The notes under the pieces were generated by a model. That model worked only from the letters and a program-made list of their open reading frames with translations. It was not told where the DNA came from and ran no database searches. A stretch of 64,000 bases of DNA, taken from positions 1-64,000 of the forward strand of contig JAXEWB010000015.1 in the NCBI GenBank assembly GCA_034114085.1, written 5' to 3'. The DNA comes from Spiro-02 sp034114085. Its GTDB lineage: Bacteria; Spirochaetota; Spirochaetia; Sphaerochaetales; Sphaerochaetaceae. Below, piece after piece: positions 1 to 7,835 of the stretch (position 1 is its first letter; every line of letters starts with the position of its first letter). A program made the translations under genes and the position numbers.

Positions 1-203
1 ACCAGCAACGGAAGAATCAACAAATCGTCCAGATACCCAAGGACCGGGATGAAATCAGGAATCAAGTCAATCGGGGACAGCGCATATCCTATCGTTAGAA
101 CCGCAAGTACCTTGGCGTACCACGGGGTAGCCGGTTCTTTCAGCGCGAGATATACGGCGGGAATATCAGTCTTCAGTTTGGCGGCACGTTCCTTAAAACC
201 CAT
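1..203 (-). CDS. DUF1232 (YkvA-like) small membrane protein, N-terminal part
   Basis: Partial gene running off the left window edge; only the first 67 codons are present. The translation begins MGFKERAAKLKTDIPAVYLA and continues into a hydrophobic stretch containing SPIDLIPDFIPVLGYLDD, which is the hallmark motif of DUF1232 proteins (small predicted membrane proteins of unknown function). The start is the ATG at 203; no strong ribosome-binding site is visible upstream. The C-terminal end is outside the window, so total length cannot be judged. It is divergent from nothing obvious and is read in the same direction as the repressor gene to its right. Confidence 0.8.
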   Translation of the reverse strand, partial: MGFKERAAKLKTDIPAVYLALKEPATPWYAKVLAVLTIGYALSPIDLIPDFIPVLGYLDDLLILPLL

Positions 204-257
204 GGAATGAGAATAACACATTTCCCCAGTAGCCTGTAGTACCCCCACCCGTACACA

Positions 258-308
258 GTAGATAAGAAGACATACTTCCACAAGAAGAAACGTGAAAGGA
301 TTATCTAC
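258..308. repeat. 8-bp inverted repeat between DUF1232 gene and repressor
   Basis: GTAGATAA (258-265) is mirrored by TTATCTAC (301-308), and a weaker inner stem can form between them. It lies just downstream of the minus-strand repressor gene. There is no T-tract, so a terminator role is only possible. Function unknown. Confidence 0.3.
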
Positions 309-329
309 AGTTTCATGTCATGTCACAGA

Positions 330-725
330 CTACTCAGACAATGAATGATGGCCTTTCACGGTACGGATGTATTTTGAAAACTGCCTGATGCAGCTGGGGG
401 AGAGATTCACAATCGCGGAGATACTGTCCTCCCGCGCTTGCGGACCGTCAATCTGGAGGTTCTGCATGAAGAACCGGAGCAAAGTCCGATATTGCAGATA
501 GAGATCCATGGCGACATCATTACCGTCTTTTGTCAACAGAACCGCCCCGCATTCGGTACGGGACACCATGCCGGATTGCAGAAGATCCTGAAGCATGCCG
601 GCGACACTAGCCCGGGAAATGCCTATGCGGTTCGCAATGTCAACGGACCGTACCGGATTGTTTTTTCCAGCGCCCAGTTCATAGATTACAAAAAGATACC
701 GTGCCTTGGATGTTGTAAGCTCCAT
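330..725 (-). CDS. DtxR/MntR-like transcriptional repressor, divergent
   Basis: 131-residue winged-helix protein starting MELTTSKARYLFVIYELG. The order helix, recognition region (VDIANRIGISRASVAGMLQDL), wing (LTKDGNDVAM) and a C-terminal helical part ending in LSPSCIRQFSKYI follows the DtxR/MntR pattern. The ATG at 725 is preferred over longer in-frame starts because GGAGG lies 5-6 bases upstream and a -10 box and operator occupy the DNA just beyond. The residues expected to bind metal in MntR-type proteins (the His in the dimerisation helix and the later Glu/Glu/His cluster) are not evident here. It faces away from feoA and shares the GTTAG-N6-CTAAC operator with that operon, so it is probably the local iron regulator. 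A MarR-type assignment is the alternative. Confidence 0.7.
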   Translation of the reverse strand: MELTTSKARYLFVIYELGAGKNNPVRSVDIANRIGISRASVAGMLQDLLQSGMVSRTECGAVLLTKDGNDVAMDLYLQYRTLLRFFMQNLQIDGPQAREDSISAIVNLSPSCIRQFSKYIRTVKGHHSLSE

Positions 726-737
726 ACGTCCTCCACT

Positions 738-753
738 GTTAGACAAAGCTAAC
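738..753. promoter_or_regulatory. Operator GTTAG-N6-CTAAC (repressor gene)
   Basis: GTTAGACAAAGCTAAC, a perfect 5-bp palindrome with a 6-bp spacer, placed between the -10 box and the ribosome-binding site of the repressor gene. The same arms occur three more times upstream of feoA (1478, 1724, 1753). Confidence 0.7.
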
Positions 754-779
754 ATAACATTTGAGTAAAGACATGTCAA
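751..779 (-). promoter_or_regulatory. Sigma-70 promoter of the repressor gene
   Basis: On the minus strand TTGACA (779-774) is followed after exactly 17 bases by TATGTT (756-751). The -10 hexamer overlaps the first three bases of the palindrome at 738-753, so the bound repressor would block its own promoter. Confidence 0.65.
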
Positions 780-1472
780 GAAACAAAATATGTACGCCTC
801 ATCTTCGTGAACCAGCATCTGTAAATATATACCATCTATTGTATTCTAAAGAAATTAACCCTAGTATTTCAAAAGGGATTCCATGACGGTTTTGTAAGGT
901 ATACCTTACAATTTGAGATTTTACTCATGAAAACACCATGCAATGGAAACCATCCACTTTCTGCCGTAACCACATATAATGTTTGTTGACAACAATATAA
1001 AATATATTCTTATAGCATGGAAAACTATCAAATTGCGCCGCATGTCAGTACGATGATGCTCACTATATAGTCCAGGCAGAGGCGTTACGGTATATAAATG
1101 TTACCTATAAGTAACAATAGCATCCCCGTTGTGCTGGATACGGAAAATTACACAGTAATGGAAAAAACTACAAGGGCCCACCTATGCGATCACAACAGTT
1201 GACGAAACCACACCTATTCAGAAGGGTGACAGATATCCTTCGTACGAGACAGCCCGCAAGCATTCTCAATATCATACGAATCCCATTGCGTCTCCCCCTC
1301 ACCACCCCGTATTCACCTTGCCTTGCTGCTCTCCTTTGCCGGCGGCTTGTCCAAGAGTTGATGGAACTTTTTCTTGCTCCGCAGCGTACACGCTTTTCAT
1401 TCTCCCGAGCGAAAGCCGATGACCGGGGCAGGTATTTGCGATAACAAGTACGGCTGAATTGCAATCATAAAA
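780..1472. other. Non-coding or unassigned stretch
   Basis: About 700 bases without a convincing gene. Two opposing open frames (1184-1444 plus; 1168-1464 minus, TTG start) encode Arg- or Pro/Leu-rich peptides with no ribosome-binding site and no recognisable domain, and are probably chance. A TTGACA at 986 has only a poor partner. The AT-rich segments suggest regulatory or decayed DNA. Confidence 0.5.
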
Positions 1473-1500
1473 TTTCAGTTAGGAAAAGCTAACATATAAT
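1473..1500 (+). promoter_or_regulatory. Candidate distal feo-region promoter with operator in the spacer
   Basis: The palindrome GTTAGGAAAAGCTAAC occupies 1478-1493 and is followed directly by a perfect TATAAT at 1495-1500. A weak -35-like TTTCAG lies at 1473-1478. A transcript from here would run about 290 bases before feoA, so it could be a second feo promoter or drive a small iron-controlled RNA. The operator is secure; the promoter direction is inferred. Confidence 0.5.
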
Positions 1501-1707
1501 CCATATGATAGGGTTTTCTAGGATATCAAGTGGTATCTGTAAGCACAGTATTTTCCCATGCATCATCACCAAGCAATAGGACATGAGTATTCTGTCAGCA
1601 TACCGTATAATCAAATTATTTATATACACAATATATTTTTATATCAATAAATACTGCTAGTTCGATAAAATGTGATTGATGTCTCAGCCGGAAAACTCTT
1701 CGACTTC

Positions 1708-1736
1708 TTGACTACTGGTTATGGTTAGAGTACACT
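1708..1736 (+). promoter_or_regulatory. Proximal feo operon promoter
   Basis: TTGACT (1708-1713), 17-base spacer, TACACT (1731-1736). The -10 lies inside the operator 1724-1739, and a second operator at 1753-1768 sits just past the expected start site. This is the arrangement of a repressed promoter. Confidence 0.65.
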
Positions 1737-1739
1737 AAC
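1724..1739. promoter_or_regulatory. feo operator O1
   Basis: GTTAGAGTACACTAAC; perfect arms, 6-bp spacer, overlapping the -10 box of the proximal feo promoter. Its centre is 29 bp from that of O2, close to three helical turns, compatible with two repressor dimers on one DNA face. Confidence 0.7.
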
Positions 1740-1752
1740 GGCGGAATTAAAA

Positions 1753-1768
1753 GTTAGATTAAACTAAC
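1753..1768. promoter_or_regulatory. feo operator O2
   Basis: GTTAGATTAAACTAAC, extended to AAGTTAG/CTAACTT (1751-1770), the longest palindrome of the four copies. It lies between the predicted transcription start and feoA. Confidence 0.7.
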
Positions 1769-1793
1769 TTAAAGTTTATTTCATGAGGGTAGT

Positions 1794-2006
1794 ATGATGC
1801 CACTAACAATGATTGGAATCGGACAATCCGGAAAAATCGCCAGAGTGGGAGGATCTTCCGATACAAAGAGGTATCTGGAGAACCTAGGGTTCGTACAAGG
1901 AGCCGACGTCAAGGTGCTCTCCTCAATCGGCGGGAATGTCATCGTGAACATCAAAGATTCACGAATTGCGATAAACGCAGAAATGGCGAGACATATCCAG
2001 ATTTGA
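1794..2006 (+). CDS. feoA: FeoA-like protein 1 (ferrous iron transport)
   Basis: 70-residue SH3-like FeoA protein (MMPLTMIGIGQSGKIARVGG...). FeoA proteins are small cytoplasmic partners of the ferrous-iron permease FeoB. The segment RYLENLGFVQGADVKVLSSIGGNVIVNIKDSRIAI carries the usual beta-strand pattern and the Gly before the GxxV core. ATG codons at 1794 and 1797 are both possible, with a GAGGGT ribosome-binding site just upstream. It is the first gene of the feo operon, 34 bases ahead of a second feoA, directly behind two operator palindromes, so it should be induced when iron is scarce. Confidence 0.85.
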   Translation: MMPLTMIGIGQSGKIARVGGSSDTKRYLENLGFVQGADVKVLSSIGGNVIVNIKDSRIAINAEMARHIQI

Positions 2007-2040
2007 CTGCATTGAATCTCAAAGCAAGGAGAGAATAGAT

Positions 2041-2259
2041 ATGACACTTGGAGAAGCAAAAGTGGGGTCCACGGTTGTAGTCCGGAAAATTGAGGGCGAC
2101 GGCGCCTACAAAAGACGCATCATGGACATGGGAATCACAAAAGGCACTGAACTGTATATCAGGAAGGTCGCGCCGTTGGGAGACCCTGTGGAGATTACCG
2201 TGAGGGGGTACGAGCTTTCCGTCAGGAAGAACGACGCCCAATGCGTCCAGGTTCAATAA
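2041..2259 (+). CDS. feoA: FeoA-like protein 2
   Basis: 72-residue FeoA-domain protein (MTLGEAKVGSTVVVRKIEGDG...). The motif RRIMDMGITKGTELYIRKVAPLGDPVEITVRGYELSVRK matches the canonical FeoA core more closely than FeoA1, including the PLGDP segment and the RG(Y)ELS(V)R ending. An AAGGAG ribosome-binding site precedes the ATG. Two separate FeoA paralogues ahead of one FeoB is a known arrangement in anaerobes; the two probably have distinct roles in FeoB assembly or regulation, which cannot be read from sequence. Confidence 0.9.
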   Translation: MTLGEAKVGSTVVVRKIEGDGAYKRRIMDMGITKGTELYIRKVAPLGDPVEITVRGYELSVRKNDAQCVQVQ

Positions 2260-2387
2260 AGACAAATCTGAAGGAATGATTCGAAGGGATTCATGTTCAT
2301 GTGAACGAACGCCTCGCAGGAAAGCGGCAAAGCCAAGAAGAAAGCCCTGACAGACATGGATGTGAAGCCCGAGAAGGAGAGATCAGC

Positions 2388-4577
2388 ATGGAAATAAAAA
2401 TCGCGCTTGCCGGAAACCCGAACTGCGGCAAGACAACAATGTTCAACGCCCTGACGGGCGCGAACCAGTACGTCGGCAACTGGCCCGGCGTAACCGTGGA
2501 AAAAAAGGAAGGCAAACTCAGGGACAAGAAGAAAGGTGAAGAAATCATCGTTACCGACCTGCCCGGCATCTACTCGCTTTCCCCCTACACTCTTGAAGAA
2601 GTCGTCAGCCGGAACTATCTGCTGCAAGACAATCCCGATGTCATCATCGATCTGGTCGATGCGACGAACATCGAACGCAACCTCTACCTGACGACACAGC
2701 TCATCGAAACGGGTATTCCCGTCGTCATCGCCCTCAACATGGCAGACCTTGTTGACAAGAGAGGAATCAAGATCGACTCCAAGCGACTGTCCATACTCCT
2801 CGGATGCCCGGTGATTGAGACCTCCGCGCTGAAGAAAACGGGTCTGGACAACTTGATGGCGGAGGCGGTAAAGGTGGCCGAAAAGAAAGAGGCCCCGATG
2901 CCCCAGGCGATTTTCTCCGAAGGACTGGAAGCGAAAATCACCGCGGTCGCGCAGACGCTTCCTGATTCAATTCAGGAATCGAGGAAAAGATGGTACGCCG
3001 TCAAGCTGCTGGAAAACGACAGTAAGGCAAAGGATACGGTCCAGCTCTCCACAGAAACGAAAAAGATAGTCGCGCAAGAGAAGGCCAACCTGGAAAAGAG
3101 CCATGATGACGACGTTGAGTCCATCGTGACGGATGAACGATACAAGTACATCCAGAAGCTTGTGGCTACGACGGTTAAGAAAAAGAAAGAAAAGCTTACC
3201 ACGTCCGACAAGATCGACAGGGTCGTGACGAACAGAATATTGGGTATTCCGATATTCATCGCGGTCATGTTCATCGTCTACTATATTTCAGTGACGACGA
3301 TTGGCACAATTGTGACGGACTGGACGAACGATACCTTCGTTGGTGCCATCCAGGGCTGGGTGACTACGGGACTTGAGGCGATTGGCGCCGGTGATCTGAT
3401 TATCGGCCTAGTGGTCGATGGCGTCATTGGTGGTGTCGGAGCAGTCTTGGGGTTCGTGCCTCAGATGGCGATCCTCTTCCTGTTCCTCTCCATCCTTGAG
3501 GATTGCGGCTACATGGTCAGGATCGCGTTCGTCATGGACAGGGTGTTCAGACATTTCGGACTGTCAGGCAAAAGCTTTATTCCCCTTCTGATCTCTTCCG
3601 GTTGCGGAATTCCTGGAATCATGGCTTCGAGGACAATCGAGCAGGACAATGACAGGCGGCTGACAATCATGACGGCGACCTTCATTCCCTGCGGCGCAAA
3701 GCTTCCAGTCATCGCCTTGATGGGCGGCGTCATGGCTGGCTATGCCACAGGCAACTATGAGGCGGGTGGACTGATCGCCCCCGCGATGTATTTCATCGGA
3801 ATCGCCGCGGTTTTGGTTTCCGCCATTATGCTGAAGAAGACGAAACCGTTCTCCGGCAAGCCCGCTCCGTTCGTTATGGAATTGCCTGAATACCACGTGC
3901 CTTCCGTAAAGACTGTCCTCATCCACGTCTGGGAGCGGCTCAAAGGCTTCATCATCAAGGCCGGTACGATCCTGTTCCTCGCCTGCGTAGTGATGTGGCT
4001 GCTGTCAAGTTTCGGGTTCGGTCCTGATGGTTTCGGCATGGTGGAGGACAGCGCGGATAGCCTGCTCGCCGCTATCGGCGGTTTCATCGCCCCGGTATTC
4101 GCACCTCTCGGCTTCGGTTCCTGGCAGCCGGTCGCGGCTTCCCTTTCAGGCTTTACCGCCAAGGAAGCGATTGTTTCCACGATGGGAGTCCTTGCGAACG
4201 TTTCCGGTGATGTCGAGGACGCCGTGACTGTGGCCAGCGCGGTCGGAGCGTGGTTCCCATCGACAATCGCGGCGTTCGCCTTCCTGCTCTTCAACCTGCT
4301 CGACTCCCCCTGCCTGGCCGCTATCGCCACGATGGCCCAGCAGATGCAGTCGAGGAAGTGGTTCTGGTTCTCGATTCTCTACCAGAACTTGTTCGCCTAT
4401 GCGATCAGCCTCTGCGTCTACCAGATCGGAAACCTATTCATGGGCGGCGGGTTCGGCGTCGGTACGGTCGTGGCGCTGATCGTGCTCGCGGGAATCCTGT
4501 ATATGCTGTTCCGTCCCGATCCGTACAAGAATCTCAAGGTCTATTCCAAGAGAAGCGTACAAAGCGCTACGGTCTAG
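2388..4577 (+). CDS. feoB: Ferrous iron transport protein FeoB
   Basis: Inner-membrane Fe(II) permease of 729 residues, normal for the family. The cytoplasmic G domain shows G1 GNPNCGKTT (residues 9-17), G2 region VGNWPGVTVEK, G3 DLPGIYSLSPYT and G4 NMAD, followed by the helical spacer and a C-terminal membrane domain with the Gate motifs (GCGIPGIMASRTI; IPCGAKLPVI). The start at 2388 (MEIKIALAGNP) is chosen because the GTPase strand begins at once in the family and AAGGAGA lies 7-8 bases upstream; an upstream in-frame ATG at 2301 would add 29 atypical residues. It sits in one operon with the two feoA genes and three small membrane-protein genes. Confidence 0.97.
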   Translation: MEIKIALAGNPNCGKTTMFNALTGANQYVGNWPGVTVEKKEGKLRDKKKGEEIIVTDLPGIYSLSPYTLEEVVSRNYLLQDNPDVIIDLVDATNIERNLYLTTQLIETGIPVVIALNMADLVDKRGIKIDSKRLSILLGCPVIETSALKKTGLDNLMAEAVKVAEKKEAPMPQAIFSEGLEAKITAVAQTLPDSIQESRKRWYAVKLLENDSKAKDTVQLSTETKKIVAQEKANLEKSHDDDVESIVTDERYKYIQKLVATTVKKKKEKLTTSDKIDRVVTNRILGIPIFIAVMFIVYYISVTTIGTIVTDWTNDTFVGAIQGWVTTGLEAIGAGDLIIGLVVDGVIGGVGAVLGFVPQMAILFLFLSILEDCGYMVRIAFVMDRVFRHFGLSGKSFIPLLISSGCGIPGIMASRTIEQDNDRRLTIMTATFIPCGAKLPVIALMGGVMAGYATGNYEAGGLIAPAMYFIGIAAVLVSAIMLKKTKPFSGKPAPFVMELPEYHVPSVKTVLIHVWERLKGFIIKAGTILFLACVVMWLLSSFGFGPDGFGMVEDSADSLLAAIGGFIAPVFAPLGFGSWQPVAASLSGFTAKEAIVSTMGVLANVSGDVEDAVTVASAVGAWFPSTIAAFAFLLFNLLDSPCLAAIATMAQQMQSRKWFWFSILYQNLFAYAISLCVYQIGNLFMGGGFGVGTVVALIVLAGILYMLFRPDPYKNLKVYSKRSVQSATV

Positions 4578-4648
4578 GTGCGTTTGGATCTAGTTCGGAT
4601 GGAAGGGCCGGAGCAATCCGGCTCTTTCCTCTATCGGAGGATACGTCA

Positions 4649-4846
4649 ATGGTCGCCAATATCGTCATAGGGCTTCTAGTCGCCGGTTATTCCGTTTTCG
4701 TAATCTATAAGCTTGTCAAGGACAAGAAGAACGGTGGCGCTTGCGTTGGATGTACGGGCTCCTGCCCGAGCTGCAACAAGTGTTCCACTGAATACATCGA
4801 CAAGCTGATTCAGGAAGCCGAAAAAAAACGCAAGCGGACATCCTAG
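4649..4846 (+). CDS. FeoB-associated Cys-rich membrane protein
   Basis: 65-residue protein: one N-terminal transmembrane helix (NIVIGLLVAGYSVFVIYKLV), then a short cytosolic tail with five Cys in CVGCTGSCPSCNKC and a charged end. This matches the small FeoB-associated Cys-rich membrane protein family that follows feoB in many anaerobes and is thought to assist FeoB, possibly in an analogous role to FeoC; the biochemical function is not established. The start ATG at 4649 follows CGGAGG by 8 bases. A longer frame reaching back into feoB to 4250 is rejected because it overlaps the permease in another frame. Confidence 0.85.
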   Translation: MVANIVIGLLVAGYSVFVIYKLVKDKKNGGACVGCTGSCPSCNKCSTEYIDKLIQEAEKKRKRTS

Positions 4847-4986
4847 AAAGACGTCTGCCCCGCGGGTTCCCATCCGGCCGGAAGGTATCGAAGTATCGGA
4901 GGAACGAGATTACGTCTCCGGATAATCGCATCGACCGTATTCCAAGGGAACCAGGGGCATTGCGCGCTTTCAAGGAGGAAAAATAG

Positions 4987-5130
4987 ATGGGGAATTCCAC
5001 TGGTTCCATGTTCTACGCCGCGGCGTCATTGATTGCAATCTATTTAGTCGGTGTGTCGATCTATCAGATATTCCTTTGGATCAAGAAATCCAAGGAGAAG
5101 AAGAAATCGACCCATACTGATGAGGAGTAG
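4987..5130 (+). CDS. 47-residue single-pass membrane peptide
   Basis: Short gene translated as MGNSTGSMFYAAASLIAIYL followed by VGVSIYQIFLWIKKSKEKKK and an acidic tail. It has a perfect AAGGAGG ribosome-binding site 7 bases before the ATG, one hydrophobic helix with a Lys-rich cytosolic edge, and its stop codon is 3 bases before the next gene, whose ribosome-binding site (GAGGAG) lies in its last codons. This tight coupling inside the feo operon supports a real gene. It has no Cys. Function is unknown; a small subunit or anchor for FeoB or for the HMA protein is the natural guess. Confidence 0.7.
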   Translation: MGNSTGSMFYAAASLIAIYLVGVSIYQIFLWIKKSKEKKKSTHTDEE

Positions 5131-5133
5131 ACG

Positions 5134-5493
5134 ATGGTTGACATCATTATCTTGCTGCTTGTGCTTGCCCTGATATTCTTCGCGGTCAAAGGCTCCCTCA
5201 AGCATTTCAAGGGTGAAGGCAGTTGCTGTGGCGGCGGATCCGGATCCATTGACAAGAATAGGAAAAAGCTTGATGGGCCTGTACTGGGAAAGAAAAACGT
5301 CAGGATCGAGGGGATGCATTGCGAACATTGCGCGGTTACCGTCGAGAACGCGGTCAACGAGATCGCGGGCGCGGCCTGCGAGGTCGATCTGAAGAAAAAC
5401 CTTGCGACGGTGTCCTATGACAGGGACCTTGATGACTTCGCCATACGCAAAGCCATCGAGGACGCCGGATACACAGTCATGGGCATCAGCTGA
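5134..5493 (+). CDS. Membrane-anchored HMA (heavy-metal-associated) protein
   Basis: 119 residues: an N-terminal transmembrane helix (residues 3-19), a Lys/His stretch, a Cys-Cys-Gly-rich linker (SCCGGGSGS), then a complete HMA domain beginning KNVRIEGMHCEHCAVTVENAV with the metal-binding GMxCxxC motif and ending in the usual AIEDAGYTV. HMA domains bind soft metals such as Cu(I) or Zn(II). The helix plus CCGGG layout resembles the FeoB-associated Cys-rich peptide, so this looks like a fusion of that module to an HMA domain. Being the last gene of the feo operon, it may link iron uptake with copper handling, or deliver metal to FeoB. Metal identity is not visible. Confidence 0.8.
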   Translation: MVDIIILLLVLALIFFAVKGSLKHFKGEGSCCGGGSGSIDKNRKKLDGPVLGKKNVRIEGMHCEHCAVTVENAVNEIAGAACEVDLKKNLATVSYDRDLDDFAIRKAIEDAGYTVMGIS

Positions 5494-5533
5494 TGACTCA
5501 AGATGCAAAACCAATCATCCGCAACAAATCAAG

Positions 5534-5569
5534 AAGGCCGTTTCTTCGTCTTGTTGAAACGGCCTTTCT
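5534..5569. terminator. Terminator between feo operon and clostripain gene
   Basis: AAGGCCGTTTC (5534-5544) pairs with GAAACGGCCTT (5556-5566) around an 11-base loop, followed by TCTC on the plus strand. It lies between convergent genes and probably serves both. Confidence 0.75.
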
Positions 5570-5592
5570 CAAAATATCGGTAACAACAAAAA

Positions 5593-7551
5593 CTAATCCA
5601 TGTGGTTGATCTCGCCCTGACCTTCCACATCGCCAAACGAAGACGCCACCTGTTCAAACATCACCGCGATACAGTCCGACACAAACGGGTTCTGCTGGAG
5701 GTCGGTCGCCACATAACAATACCGATATTTTCCAGGGTTTACCTCCGAGGTCCCCATGACGGGGCGTCCAGAAAGCACAATTGGTTCTCCGGTATACCAG
5801 ACCTCGTCCGCATATTCCTCATCGGTCAGCTCCCGGTCGTCTTCCGCCATCAATAGCGCCCGATATTGTAGTTGGATAACATCACCAGAACGCAAAGGAA
5901 GCATGATACGGGCAGGCATGGCAAATGCATCCTGTTCTACAGGAACCGCGCCTATCACTATACCATCGGGAAATGTTTCATCATATACGACGATGATATT
6001 TACATCTTCATCATTCAAATACGCGGGAATGGCGTAGCGAGTACCGGTAGGAGTTCTGTCGAGCATATAGAGACACACGAACTGGTCCTCCAATGTAACC
6101 CAAGCATCTCGGAACGGGTTCTCTATGACACCAGCCTCCGATACACTCTCCACAGGGAATTGGGCAAGTTGAATATACCAATAAGTACCGTCGACTTCGG
6201 ATTCATCTTGTTGTTGCCAAAGCTCAAAATATAATTCCGCTACATATTCCAAGGATGACGGTTCGATTCCGATGAACAGGTCATCGGCCTCTTCAATACA
6301 GAAGAATTCAATGTCATGCAATGGAACGCCGCTGAGAATCGTAGAAAAATCCTCAATGAACTGAGTATAGGCCGGCAAGACATCAAGATACCGATACAAT
6401 ACAAAATAATCAGACAGGGCTTCCTTTTCCGAAAAAGGAAAATAGACAGAAAGTCCAGACGCTTGCTCCATAAGGTTTTCGGTCGATGAGGAATACACGA
6501 TGGCGTCCTCTACCGCCATATGAAGAGCAAAGCACTGCTCAGGCCAATCAGATTCAAACTGCCGCGCCAAGCCGCCCAAGTCTATCAAGTCGGCATCGCT
6601 GGACTGCGGGCCCCCGCTTCCAAAGCTACGAAGCCCATATCGTGCGCGGGCGAGTGAAGGATAATCCTCCAAAGTCACTGGCGACAGTCGGCGAGCCAAA
6701 GCCTCAAGCGCAGTGGAGACATCCTCCACCTTGTTCAAATCAATCACAGAAAGGGTCGCGGTATCGCCTGTCGGAAATTCATCTGAAGGCATGTTGGTTG
6801 CTATGTAGGAGTCCACCACCAGCTTGCAGAACTGAGGGATCGGCATTGTGGGATTTTCGGACAAAATCCGAAACACATTGTAATCCCATCCTGTTCCAGG
6901 CTCAGTTTCTTCGCTCGCAATCAGATAGCCGGCATAATTCTGAAGGACAAGGGCAATTTCCAGATTCCCCATGAGACAAGCATCGAACCCAATGAATTCA
7001 AACGGGGTCAAAACCGCCGGTGTGGACGCCAAGGCTGTCGCGATATCGGGAAGCAACAGGGAATCATCATCAAACAATTCATCCGAACCATACCCTAAGA
7101 GAGGACCTCCGCCATGATTCCAGAGCATTAAACCATAGCGGTCAGCTGGATAATTCTCATAGCAATAGGTGACGAAGGAGCTCAACAGCACAGGATTACC
7201 GACGCTGAGAGGTTCAGCGTACTCCAGCAACTTTTCCAAGCCAGAGGCGCCGGCCTTCCAAATGACAGGAACCTCGGACGGGATGATGCCATTCTGCCAT
7301 TCAGAGGTACCGCAAGTGAGCAGAAGCACTTGCAACCGCTCCGCGTCGAATCCACTTCCTATCAGTTCCATCATATCATCCGTGGCACAACTGTTTTCGC
7401 TTTCCAAGTCCGATCCGTTCATCATGATCATCAAGGTAAACGGAGCTTTTGACTTCTTCGTCATACCAGCGACTTGGGCGCAAGAAAGCAAAAGAACGCT
7501 CAAACACCCGGCGAGAATGCATAATTTCAAAGCACACCAACGTTTGTTCAT
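5593..7551 (-). CDS. Clostripain-like (peptidase C11) lipoprotein
   Basis: 652-residue exported cysteine peptidase. A signal peptide ends in the lipobox LLLSC (Cys24), so the mature protein should be lipid-anchored and face outside the cytoplasm. The C11 catalytic dyad is visible as His146 in LMLWNHGGGP and Cys192 in FIGFDACLMGNLEIA, with the family's Asp-Gly/Asn start MIMMNGSDLES. C11 enzymes cleave after Arg or Lys. The C-terminal 250 residues beyond the catalytic domain are unassigned and may bind substrate. It is a stand-alone gene, convergent with the feo operon; a role in peptide nutrition or surface-protein processing is inferred. The ATG at 7551 has only a weak ribosome-binding site. 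Confidence 0.88.
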   Translation of the reverse strand: MNKRWCALKLCILAGCLSVLLLSCAQVAGMTKKSKAPFTLMIMMNGSDLESENSCATDDMMELIGSGFDAERLQVLLLTCGTSEWQNGIIPSEVPVIWKAGASGLEKLLEYAEPLSVGNPVLLSSFVTYCYENYPADRYGLMLWNHGGGPLLGYGSDELFDDDSLLLPDIATALASTPAVLTPFEFIGFDACLMGNLEIALVLQNYAGYLIASEETEPGTGWDYNVFRILSENPTMPIPQFCKLVVDSYIATNMPSDEFPTGDTATLSVIDLNKVEDVSTALEALARRLSPVTLEDYPSLARARYGLRSFGSGGPQSSDADLIDLGGLARQFESDWPEQCFALHMAVEDAIVYSSSTENLMEQASGLSVYFPFSEKEALSDYFVLYRYLDVLPAYTQFIEDFSTILSGVPLHDIEFFCIEEADDLFIGIEPSSLEYVAELYFELWQQQDESEVDGTYWYIQLAQFPVESVSEAGVIENPFRDAWVTLEDQFVCLYMLDRTPTGTRYAIPAYLNDEDVNIIVVYDETFPDGIVIGAVPVEQDAFAMPARIMLPLRSGDVIQLQYRALLMAEDDRELTDEEYADEVWYTGEPIVLSGRPVMGTSEVNPGKYRYCYVATDLQQNPFVSDCIAVMFEQVASSFGDVEGQGEINHMD

Positions 7552-7688
7552 ATATATCCCTGTATTTTTTCTTTAGAATACTCGGATTATGCAATTAGGA
7601 CAATCATTTGACATTCCCGAGAGGAATTGTTTTCAATCAGCTGACAACCGCCATATGGTACTTTGTCTGATGAAAATCCCAAGGGTTC

Positions 7689-7717
7689 TTGACACAAACC
7701 GGACAATACGGTATGTT
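7689..7717 (+). promoter_or_regulatory. tRNA-Asn promoter
   Basis: TTGACA (7689-7694), 17-base spacer, TATGTT (7712-7717), 33 bases before the tRNA. Confidence 0.65.
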
Positions 7718-7749
7718 ATCGAACGTTCGCCAGTAATGACGGGCAGTAT

Positions 7750-7822
<73 letters not shown>

Positions 7823-7835
7823 CATTGATTTGCTA

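Noticed and set aside
1168..1464. Opposing small frames upstream of feoA (98 and 86 codons)
   Set aside because: Arg-rich or Pro/Leu-rich text, non-ATG start on the minus frame, no ribosome-binding site, no recognisable family.
4250..4648. Long N-terminal extension of the Cys-rich peptide frame into feoB
   Set aside because: Overlaps FeoB in another frame; the strong ribosome-binding site at 4635-4640 fixes the start at 4649.
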